Shown here: piece by piece, positions 1 to 5,385 of the stretch
Position numbering within the stretch: the stretch's first letter is position 1
How the letters are laid out: each line of letters opens with the position of its first letter
Assembly: GCA_030613125.1 (NCBI GenBank)
Contig: JAUWMO010000246.1
Coordinates: forward strand, 1-5,385
Reading direction: 5' to 3'
Source: Bacteroidota bacterium
GTDB taxonomy: Bacteria; Bacteroidota; Bacteroidia; Bacteroidales; VadinHA17
DNA length: 5,385 bases
The notes under the pieces: generated by a model
Told to the model about the DNA's origin: nothing
Databases searched by the model: none
Seen by the model: only the letters and a program-made list of their open reading frames with translations
Program-made: the position numbers and the translations under genes

Positions 1-450
1 AGTTCGGGAAATAACCAACAGGTCATGAATGTGTGAAAGATCGGTAATGATCTCCTCTGTCAATCCGTCACTAAAATATTCCTGGTCCTTATCAGGGCTT
101 ATGTTCTCAAATGGCAGAACAATAATTGATTTTTCCTGCAAAGGAGCTTTATAATCAAATGATTTGTTGTTCCGGAGTTTTTTTAAAGTGTCAACAGGTT
201 CAGTTTTTTCAATTCCGGATGGAGTTATATCATACGCCCATGCAAGGATTACAGCCAGAGGAAATCCTATTGCTACAAGTACGATTACTAAGGTCAATGC
301 CCAGTCAGGTAAGTTCAAAGGTTCAGTAACTATATCGACAAACTCAATGATGGCAAATCCGGCAGCAGCATACACTATTATCACACGAACTACCTTACGG
401 CGTTTAAGTTCCTGCCAGAATTGTGATAATTTGTTTGGTTTTTCAGGCAT
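1..450 (-). CDS. N-terminal part of a membrane-anchored TolB-like (probably TPR) protein, cut by the window edge
   Basis: The frame is open from the ATG at 450 down to position 1 and gives 150 residues with no stop, so the gene continues off the left edge. Residues 9-22 (QFWQELKRRKVVRV) form a basic cytoplasmic lead. Two hydrophobic segments follow at about 22-40 and 51-73. A linker then leads to a TolB-like N-terminal domain from about 108, with IIVLPFENISPDKDQEYFSDGLTEEI-type residues at 109-134. From family knowledge, proteins with this N-terminus usually continue into TPR repeats and are often labelled adenylate cyclase-like, although no cyclase domain is visible here. The role is unknown; a membrane-linked scaffold or signalling protein is plausible. 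The start is chosen because MPEKPNKLSQFWQELKRRK matches how the family normally begins. There is no Shine-Dalgarno sequence, as expected in Bacteroidota. The family call is fairly sure; the function is not. Confidence 0.85.
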   Translation of the reverse strand, partial: MPEKPNKLSQFWQELKRRKVVRVIIVYAAAGFAIIEFVDIVTEPLNLPDWALTLVIVLVAIGFPLAVILAWAYDITPSGIEKTEPVDTLKKLRNNKSFDYKAPLQEKSIIVLPFENISPDKDQEYFSDGLTEEIITDLSHIHDLLVISRT

Positions 451-586
451 AGGGTGAGTGTTTTAGGCTGAATTCCTGTAACTTCCAATAAAAATAAGAA
501 ATTAACTAAATAAAACCTAAGAATTTCAACAGGGAGTTAACTTCCTAAATGACAAACCACTGTTAATGGTTAACGTCTTGGTTCTC

Positions 587-641
587 ACTCACCCCCTCCC
601 GTACACACCAGATGTCCGACAAAGGAGGACAGGGGGAGAGT
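587..641. repeat. Imperfect nested palindrome
   Basis: The arm ACTCACCCCCT (587-597) pairs with AGGGGGAGAGT (631-641), 10 of 11 bases. Inside it, TGTCC (613-617) pairs with GGACA (627-631). The G-rich and C-rich arms stand out from the AT-rich surroundings. No T-tract follows on either strand, so it is not a typical intrinsic terminator. It resembles the palindromic intergenic repeats common in Bacteroidota genomes, but one copy cannot prove that it is a dispersed repeat. Confidence 0.5.
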
Positions 642-661
642 CAGAGATGGTTTGTAATTTT

Positions 662-673
662 CTGTGCGCACAG
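662..673. other. 12-bp perfect palindrome
   Basis: CTGTGCGCACAG is a perfect self-complementary 12-mer in the gap between the tricorn and TolB-like genes. It has the symmetry of a dimeric-regulator operator. It lies 212 bp from the TolB-like start, which is rather far for a direct operator. It could equally be part of the surrounding repeat. Function is unknown. Confidence 0.3.
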
Positions 674-822
674 TCGTATCCCGAACTACAGCCCCCTATT
701 TTTATCAATTTATTTTGGATTAATTTTGGGTGTCCCGTCGCACAAAACAGGTGCTCTTCCTGCTCCAGTTGCTCAGTTTGGGAATAGTGAAGCTTCATGT
801 TATAATACCATCGGCAAACCAA

Positions 823-862
823 CCTGAAACCACTTGAAACAATCTTGAAACAATCTTGTAAC
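823..862. repeat. Short tandem repeat, about 11 bp unit
   Basis: Two exact copies of CTTGAAACAAT (833-843 and 844-854) are preceded by a degenerate unit CCTGAAACCA (823-832) and followed by a partial unit CTTGTAAC (855-862). The core TGAAAC or TGTAAC recurs every 10-11 bases, close to one helical turn. The array ends 11 bp from the last base of the tricorn stop codon. It may be slippage DNA or an array of phased protein-binding sites; the sequence alone cannot decide. Confidence 0.65.
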
Positions 863-873
863 TTTTCCCCCAC

Positions 874-3800
874 CTATTTCCTAACCCTTACAGGGTAAGG
901 TGGACGTTCCGGTTTCACAGGAGGATTTTTCTCCAGTTCGTCCATTATTACCTCAATAGCTTTTTCAAGTTGAGGATCATGGCCTTTTATTACTTCAGCA
1001 GGCCATTGTTCAACCTCAATATCAGGAGGAACACCTACATTCTCAACTATCCAGCCATCTTCGGTCCAAATGGCAAGGTTTGGTGCTGATACATATCCTC
1101 CATCCATCAGGGTGGGGAATCCCAGCGTACCGACTAATCCGCCCCACGTTCGTTTTCCGATTAGTTTACCCATTTTAAATTTACGGAACATCCAGGGCAG
1201 CATATCACCTCCCGAACCGGCTGTTTCATCGATGATCATAACCCTGGGACCCTGAATTGATGCACTCGGGGTCTTCAGATCAGCCCCGTATCTCATGTTC
1301 CAGTAACTCTGGTAAGGCCTTTTGAGTAAATCTATATAATAGTCAGCAATCAATCCGCCGCCATTAAACCGTTCATCAATGATTATTGCTTCTTTATGCG
1401 ACTGTGGAAAAAAGTAACGTTTAAAGTAGGTATGACCTGATCGTGCTGTATTGGGAACATATACATAAGCAACTCTTCCCCCTGTGGCTTTATCTACTTT
1501 CCTGATATTACCTTCAACCCAATCACGGTTTCGCAGGGCATTTTCACTGGAAACAGGTACTACATTCACCGATCTTGAACCAGTGGTATCCGTGTTGGGT
1601 CCAACAGTGATCTCAACAATCTTTCCGGATGTATTTTCAAACAGACTAAAAATGTTAGTAGAAGATATTAGCTCCTTCCCGTTAACCGCCAGAAGATAGA
1701 CTCCCACCTTTACATTTACTCCCGGTTCAGTGAGTGGTGACCGAAGAGCGGGATTCCAGTTTAATCCACCATATATCTTTTTAAACCTGTATCTCCCGTT
1801 AACGATATCATAATCAGCTCCTAAAAGACCACCGCCCACACGATCGGGTTTCTGAAGATAATCACCTCCACCTACACGGTGGTGACCTACCGACAGTTCA
1901 CTGCACATCCACCGGATTACTCTGTTCAGGTCACTTCTGCATGATAAATGAGGCAAAAAGCCGCTATACTTTTTTTTCATGTTTTTCCAGTCAGCTCCAT
2001 GCATACCCGGGTCATAGAAATAATCCCTGTTAATTCTCCATGCTTCATCAAATATCTGTTTCCATTCTGCAATGGGATCAATTCTGACTTCTATATCATT
2101 TGTTTTTAATTTTCCATCTTCATCTTTATGATTTTCTGTTGAACTTATAATACTCCACGAACCTTCTGATCTGTACAATATTTTTTTATGATTGGCTGAA
2201 AGATAATAATCATTAGCTTCAGGCAGAATAGTTTCTTTCTTCTTTTTTATCAGATCATATTTATTAAGTTTTGTTCCTTTATTATTTGGTCCACCTGCTA
2301 ATGCAGGGGCCTCAAGGTAAAATATCTGGCCTTCCTCCCCGATCTGAAGGTTATAATAGTTGCCTGAGCTAACTGGTACTGAAATGATGCGTTCGTTTAT
2401 CCCTTCAAAATCAATTGAAAATGGTGTGTCTTCCGCTTTTTCTTCATCATTCTTTTTCCCTTTTTTCTTGTTTTCATCTTCATTTTCGTTTTCCTTCTCC
2501 TTCTCTCCAGGTTCTTCCTCATCACTCTCTTTAAATAATGGTGAAGGAATATCTTTTCTCAATGTGGCAAGGTAAATGTTACTGGTCATATGCATATCGG
2601 CCGTTGACTGGTCAAACCAGTGCTTGACCGGTCCTGCATCTGTAGAAGAAAAGAAATAGATATATTTGCCATCCGGGTCAAATACAGGGTTACTGACCTC
2701 ACTCAAGCCATCTGTCAGAGCAAATGACTTATTTTGTTCAGTAGAATATATATATACTTTCTGGATATATGCCTGAGTGTTAAGGGTATAAGCAATCCAT
2801 TTTGAATCGGGCGACCAGGTGCCGTACATATTTCCAAAAGGTCCGGGGAAAATCAGATATTCCGATGCGATTTTTGTAATTATTCCGGATTCAATGTTTA
2901 TCCAGTAAATATTTCGTCCGTTATCACTAAAGGTTATTTTTTTACTATCAGGTGACCAATATCCAAATTTATAAAACCCTGTTCCGCTAAGTTTATATTT
3001 TTTCACTGTCCCTTTTCCGTCCTGAGGTTGGATATGCAGTTCATATTCTCCGGATTCATCTGAAAAATATGCAATAGATTTCCCATCAGACGACCATGTT
3101 GGGGATCTCTCATGGGTGCCTGCGGTTTGTGTAAGGTTACGGGGGTCCCCTTTTTCAGCAGGAACGGTAACTACTTCTCCACGGAATCCAAAAACTGCCC
3201 GTGCACCGGATGGGGATACTGATGCCCAACGGATATATTTTTGTCCTTTTACATATCTTGATCTAAGTTCAAGTAGATCAGCAGCTACCCCTATAGTAAG
3301 TTTCTGCGATTTTTCATCAGACAGGTTTAGAATATGTAAGTAACCTGCCTGCTCATAAATTATTCTGTCTTTACCAGCTGTACTGTTTACAACAGGGAAA
3401 TCCTCATGAGTGGTAAGTTGCCGGATATTATTTGTTTCCGGATCAAAAGAGAACAGATTGAATTCCCCATTCCTGTCAGAACGGAAATATACTTTATCGC
3501 CTATCCACATAGGATCAGTATCATTGCAACGACCTTCCGGTTGAGGTATTTTCTTAACTGAAAAATCGGTAAAAGTGTATAACCAGATAGTAGATGCCAT
3601 ACCACCCCGGTAGTTTTTCCATTGATTAAAGGCCTCACCTAATGGAGTATAGGCCATCTTACTGCCATCCGGTGAATAGCATGCTTTATATGCATTTGGT
3701 ATCTCAAGTTGTTGAGGAATACCACCCTTAACGGGTACTGTAAACAATTGTAAATATCGTCTTGAGAAATCAAAGCGGTTAGATATAAATAAAACTGCAC

Positions 3801-4176
3801 TCCCGTCGGGTGTAAATCCTCTGACAATATCATAGCCCGGATGCCAGGTAAGTCTTTTTGGTATTCCTCCCTGCACGGGAACGACAAACACATCTGTATT
3901 TCCATCATATTGGGCATTGAATGCAATCCATTTCCCGTCAGGCGAAAAAAACGGATGCGACTCCACACCCTCATCAGATGTCAGTCTGCGAACATTCGTG
4001 CCATCCTGATCAGCTACCCAAAGATCACCAGCATAAACAAAAGCTATATGATCCTTACTGATAGCAGGTTGACTTAATAATTTAGTATCTTTTGTATTAA
4101 TCCCTTCGGCACTGATTGCCGGCAGATTAATAGATAAAAGAAAAAGTGAAACAAAAAAACAGATGTGTGTTTTCAT
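874..4176 (-). CDS. Exported tricorn-like protease (S41 family, beta-propeller and PDZ)
   Basis: The gene encodes 1100 residues, close to the 1071 of archaeal tricorn, a peptidase that trims oligopeptides. Residues 1-23 form a signal peptide (MKTHICFFVSLFLL...ISA|E), which implies a periplasmic location. PD40/TolB-type blades carry SPDG-like motifs near 78, 122, 168, 321, 362, 408, 455 and 500. A highly charged E/K/N/D linker at 549-583 interrupts the second propeller. The C-terminal core starts near 690. A PDZ-like stretch covers about 770-865. Likely catalytic residues, aligned from memory with tricorn His746, Ser965 and Glu1023, are His765 (SVGHHRV), Ser988 (AGSGGD) and Glu1045 (VENVGVPPD). 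The tricorn Ser745 and Asp966 positions are glycine here (764, 989). The open frame extends upstream to a GTG at 4302, but that part lacks an export signal at its start and is encoded by a palindromic repeat, so the ATG at 4176 is preferred. The stop is TAG. Confidence 0.95.
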   Translation of the reverse strand: MKTHICFFVSLFLLSINLPAISAEGINTKDTKLLSQPAISKDHIAFVYAGDLWVADQDGTNVRRLTSDEGVESHPFFSPDGKWIAFNAQYDGNTDVFVVPVQGGIPKRLTWHPGYDIVRGFTPDGSAVLFISNRFDFSRRYLQLFTVPVKGGIPQQLEIPNAYKACYSPDGSKMAYTPLGEAFNQWKNYRGGMASTIWLYTFTDFSVKKIPQPEGRCNDTDPMWIGDKVYFRSDRNGEFNLFSFDPETNNIRQLTTHEDFPVVNSTAGKDRIIYEQAGYLHILNLSDEKSQKLTIGVAADLLELRSRYVKGQKYIRWASVSPSGARAVFGFRGEVVTVPAEKGDPRNLTQTAGTHERSPTWSSDGKSIAYFSDESGEYELHIQPQDGKGTVKKYKLSGTGFYKFGYWSPDSKKITFSDNGRNIYWINIESGIITKIASEYLIFPGPFGNMYGTWSPDSKWIAYTLNTQAYIQKVYIYSTEQNKSFALTDGLSEVSNPVFDPDGKYIYFFSSTDAGPVKHWFDQSTADMHMTSNIYLATLRKDIPSPLFKESDEEEPGEKEKENENEDENKKKGKKNDEEKAEDTPFSIDFEGINERIISVPVSSGNYYNLQIGEEGQIFYLEAPALAGGPNNKGTKLNKYDLIKKKKETILPEANDYYLSANHKKILYRSEGSWSIISSTENHKDEDGKLKTNDIEVRIDPIAEWKQIFDEAWRINRDYFYDPGMHGADWKNMKKKYSGFLPHLSCRSDLNRVIRWMCSELSVGHHRVGGGDYLQKPDRVGGGLLGADYDIVNGRYRFKKIYGGLNWNPALRSPLTEPGVNVKVGVYLLAVNGKELISSTNIFSLFENTSGKIVEITVGPNTDTTGSRSVNVVPVSSENALRNRDWVEGNIRKVDKATGGRVAYVYVPNTARSGHTYFKRYFFPQSHKEAIIIDERFNGGGLIADYYIDLLKRPYQSYWNMRYGADLKTPSASIQGPRVMIIDETAGSGGDMLPWMFRKFKMGKLIGKRTWGGLVGTLGFPTLMDGGYVSAPNLAIWTEDGWIVENVGVPPDIEVEQWPAEVIKGHDPQLEKAIEVIMDELEKNPPVKPERPPYPVRVRK

Positions 4177-4237
4177 AAGACAAGAATTTATGTTGTTTTT
4201 TAAGTTAAAATTTGGTGAATTTAATAATTCTATCATT

Positions 4238-4404
4238 AAATATTGAGCCAACTCCGAAAAGTAAGTTTCTCGCCACCAAAACTCAAAGGCACAAAGAATC
4301 ACTAAGCTTAAGGTTCTGGATGGCTTTTCTTTGTGAATCTTGGTGTCTTAGTGTCTTAGTGGCATTTTCATAATTTTTAATTTTTCGGAGTTGGCTCAAT
4401 ATTT
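4238..4404. repeat. Nested inverted-repeat element (MITE-like or palindromic intergenic repeat)
   Basis: The ends 4238-4260 and 4382-4404 are perfect 23-bp inverted copies, with core TATTGAGCCAACTCCGAAAA on the left. Inside, 4272-4306 and 4329-4363 are a second inverted pair matching at 27 of 35 positions, with a 22-base loop. The inner arms are built from recurring CACNAAG-type words, including two tandem GTGTCTTA units at 4343-4358. TTAA occurs at both edges (4236-4239 and 4405-4408), which could be a target duplication, but the DNA is so AT-rich that this is weak. It has no coding capacity. It could be a non-autonomous mobile element or a long RNA hairpin. It lies in the tricorn 5' leader. 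Confidence 0.8.
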
Positions 4405-4580
4405 TTAATTTCAAATTAGAACCCGTTGAAATCTCCTTAAAATAAATCAATTAAACTTTACCTTAAAATTTACATATGAATTTGGAAAAAGTCTTGCTTA
4501 TAATCATATAAAATTGTATTTTTAGTATATTAAAAAAAAACATTCTCGCGTTCTTTGAGGTCATGCACATCTTACAGATC

Positions 4581-4597
4581 GGACAGGTTTCCTGTCT
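4581..4597. other. Small hairpin upstream of the 136-residue gene
   Basis: GACAGG (4582-4587) and CCTGTC (4591-4596) form a 6-bp perfect stem with a TTT loop, and G4581 and T4597 can add a wobble pair. No T-run follows, so it is not a standard terminator. It lies 71 bp before the start codon and could be in the mRNA leader. The related words CAGATCGG (4575-4582) and CTGATCGG (4631-4638) lie on either side. Function is unknown. Confidence 0.4.
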
Positions 4598-4667
4598 ATT
4601 ATGTATTTCAATGTTCCGGAATAATCATTTCTGATCGGTATTATCAAATCATAAATGTAAAATTAGT

Positions 4668-5078
4668 ATGGAAAAAAAAGTAGGAATCTGGCTTGATAAT
4701 GAAAAAGCCTACATCATTACCCTGATTGATGGTAATGAAAATGTTGAAAAAATTGAATCCAATGTAGAAACAAGAGTGCGTTTTAAAGGTGAAACAAAAT
4801 CTTATTCCCGATTAGGTGGAATGTTCATAAATCCACAAAAGAAGAAAACCAAAAGAAAAAAGCAGCAATTAAAAAAATATTTCAGTAATATTCTTAGCAG
4901 GACTAAAGATGCTTCCGGTATCTATATTTTTGGACCGGCAGATGCTAAAACCAATCTCAAGAAAATATATCAGAAAGAAAAAACATTTAATAATAAATTG
5001 AGAAAGGTTGAAGCTTCCAACAGGTTAACAGAAAACCAAATGGTGGCAAAAGTTAAAGAAGTTTTTAATGTGGCCTGA
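4668..5078 (+). CDS. Small basic conserved hypothetical protein, possibly eRF1-domain-like
   Basis: The protein has 136 residues, starts at an ATG with no Shine-Dalgarno sequence, and has no signal peptide or membrane helix, so it is probably cytoplasmic. It begins with a strand-like VGIWLDNEKAYIITL (5-19), followed by ESNVETRVRFKGE (30-42). A strongly basic stretch lies at 58-70 (KKKTKRKKQQLKK). A second strand with a turn, IYIFGPADAK, is at 85-94, and TENQMVAKVKEVF (121-133) closes it. I recall similar short hypothetical proteins in Bacteroidota. The WLD...AYII start and GPADAK turn resemble the bacterial eRF1-like (baeRF-type) fold, which would suggest a link to ribosomes or RNA, and the basic patch fits nucleic-acid binding. 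That assignment is inference and uncertain. It is divergent from the tricorn gene and flanked on both sides by palindromic elements. That it is a real gene is likely. Confidence 0.85.
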   Translation: MEKKVGIWLDNEKAYIITLIDGNENVEKIESNVETRVRFKGETKSYSRLGGMFINPQKKKTKRKKQQLKKYFSNILSRTKDASGIYIFGPADAKTNLKKIYQKEKTFNNKLRKVEASNRLTENQMVAKVKEVFNVA

Positions 5079-5126
5079 GGGATGATCGGCCGTATATGGC
5101 TGTCTTAAAAGTCATATTATACATCA

Positions 5127-5175
5127 TTCCCGCGAACGGCTTTAGTCCTCATGAGCGTAGCGAATAACGCGGGAA
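5127..5175. repeat. Internal hairpin with TTCCCGCG/CGCGGGAA arms
   Basis: TTCCCGCG (5127-5134) and CGCGGGAA (5168-5175) are perfect 8-bp inverted arms around a 33-base loop. The loop contains the palindrome CTCATGAG and the word GAGCGTAGCGAATAA; a diverged direct copy, CAGCGTAGTTAAT, follows near 5199-5210. It is part of the composite element at 5098-5343 and resembles short GC-rich palindromic repeats seen between Bacteroidota genes. Confidence 0.6.
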
Positions 5176-5240
5176 CTGAAGACCGAAGGGATGAGCTCAG
5201 CGTAGTTAATCCATAAACCTCTGGCTTTCAAATAAGAGAG

Positions 5241-5314
5241 ATTCCGTATCCCTGCCTGCCGGTCTCCGGCGGCCAAAGCCTATGGAGACGGCTCGCAGGC
5301 AGGAAGTACGGAAT
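5241..5314. repeat. Internal long hairpin with three paired blocks
   Basis: ATTCCGTA (5241-5248) pairs with TACGGAAT (5307-5314), CCTGCCTGC (5251-5259) with GCAGGCAGG (5295-5303), and GTCTCC (5262-5267) with GGAGAC (5284-5289). Together these give a stem of 23 pairs with small internal loops. The right arm overlaps the GGAATGATGT segment that can instead pair with 5121-5130, so two alternative folds compete. It is bidirectional and without a T-tract. Confidence 0.7.
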
Positions 5315-5385
5315 GATGTCTTTAGGCTACTTTTGAGACAGTCGCACACGGTCACATATCATATTGTTTTAATCTACCACTCCGG

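Larger units (their letters stand above)
451..873. other. Intergenic region with repeats and no convincing gene
   Basis: This 423-bp gap separates the tricorn stop codon from the start of the TolB-like gene. It must contain the leader of the TolB-like gene, but I found no full match to the Bacteroidota promoter pattern (TAnnTTTG with an upstream TTTG). The nearest is a 7-of-8 match on the minus strand at 512-519, without a well-spaced partner. Short open frames on both strands between 566 and 873 run through palindromes and repeats and resemble no known protein. No U-rich terminator hairpin was found after the tricorn gene. Confidence 0.6.
4177..4667. other. Divergent intergenic region with repeat element and AT-rich leader
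   Basis: This 491-bp region must hold the 5' leaders of the tricorn gene (leftward) and the 136-residue gene (rightward). The 61 bp next to the tricorn start are plain AT-rich DNA. A nested inverted repeat fills 4238-4404. From about 4405 to 4550 the DNA is very AT-rich, with an A9 run near 4531-4539. TGAATTTG near 4478-4485 on the plus strand matches 7 of 8 bases of the Bacteroidota -7 pattern, but I see no clear -33 partner, so no promoter is called. TTCCGGAA at 4614-4621 is an 8-bp palindrome. Confidence 0.6.
5098..5343. repeat. Composite palindromic repeat element with imperfect terminal inverted repeats
   Basis: The outer ends GGCTGTCTTAAAAGT (5098-5112) and, inverted, GACTGTCTCAAAAGT (5329-5343) match at 13 of 15 bases. 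Just inside, ACATCATTCC (5121-5130) is perfectly inverted at 5310-5319. Two internal hairpins are listed separately. The interior is visibly more GC-rich than the neighbouring gene, and I see no open frame of any size in it. The symmetrical ends suggest a MITE-like non-autonomous element or a composite of smaller repeats. It starts 19 bp after the stop of the 136-residue gene and may serve as its transcript end. Confidence 0.75.

Noticed and set aside
126..457. Plus-strand frames at 126-329 and 164-457
   Set aside because: They are antisense to the TolB-like gene, whose minus-strand translation is clearly a real family member.
566..827. Two plus-strand short frames of about 71-73 codons
   Set aside because: They overlap each other and the minus-strand frame, run through the palindromes, and lack any recognisable motif or leader.
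589..873. Minus-strand 94-codon frame as a gene
   Set aside because: It starts at a GTG adjoining the tricorn stop, crosses repeats and palindromes, has a cysteine-rich, random-looking composition, and matches no family I recognise.
886..900. CCTTAC/GTAAGG hairpin as the tricorn terminator
   Set aside because: The stem lies inside the last codons of the gene and no T-tract follows on the minus strand.
3639..4077. Frames of 78 and 111 codons overlapping the tricorn propeller
   Set aside because: They are out-of-frame shadows of the tricorn coding sequence; their translations show no family features.
4238..4404. CRISPR-like array from the repeated CACNAAG words
   Set aside because: The words are short, unevenly spaced by about 8-10 bases and arranged as a palindrome, with no spacers.
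4405..4667. Bacteroidota promoter for the 136-residue gene
   Set aside because: Only partial 7-of-8 matches to TAnnTTTG were found in very AT-rich DNA, without a properly spaced -33 element.

Overview
The window looks like chromosomal DNA from a member of the Bacteroidota, probably uncultured. Reasons: it is AT-rich, the start codons lack Shine-Dalgarno sequences, it carries an exported tricorn-type protease, it has the start of a membrane-anchored TolB-like/TPR protein of a type common in that phylum, and its gaps hold palindromic repeats. The phylum call is an inference from family knowledge; no ribosomal or marker gene is present.

Layout, left to right. Positions 1-450 (minus strand) hold the N-terminal 150 codons of a protein with two membrane helices and the start of a TolB-like domain; its 3' end lies outside the window. 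Positions 451-873 hold no convincing gene but contain an imperfect nested palindrome, a 12-bp perfect palindrome and an 11-bp tandem repeat next to the tricorn stop codon. Positions 874-4176 (minus strand) encode a complete 1100-residue tricorn-like protease with a signal peptide, a double beta-propeller region, a PDZ-like segment and a C-terminal serine-protease core. Positions 4177-4667 are a divergent intergenic region with a nested inverted-repeat element (4238-4404, 23-bp perfect ends) and a small hairpin. Positions 4668-5078 (plus strand) encode a small basic protein of 136 residues, a conserved hypothetical with possible resemblance to bacterial eRF1-like proteins. Positions 5098-5343 hold a second, unrelated composite palindromic element, followed by 42 bases with no visible feature.

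The tricorn gene and the TolB-like gene share a strand but are 423 bp apart with repeats between them, so a common operon is not shown. The protease probably degrades peptides in the periplasm. The 136-residue protein is transcribed divergently and is bracketed by the two repeat elements. No phage, CRISPR, tRNA, rRNA or transposase gene was seen. The most notable content is the non-coding repeat architecture. One repeat also creates a false N-terminal extension of the tricorn reading frame. I do not see strong evidence for an undescribed multi-gene system.
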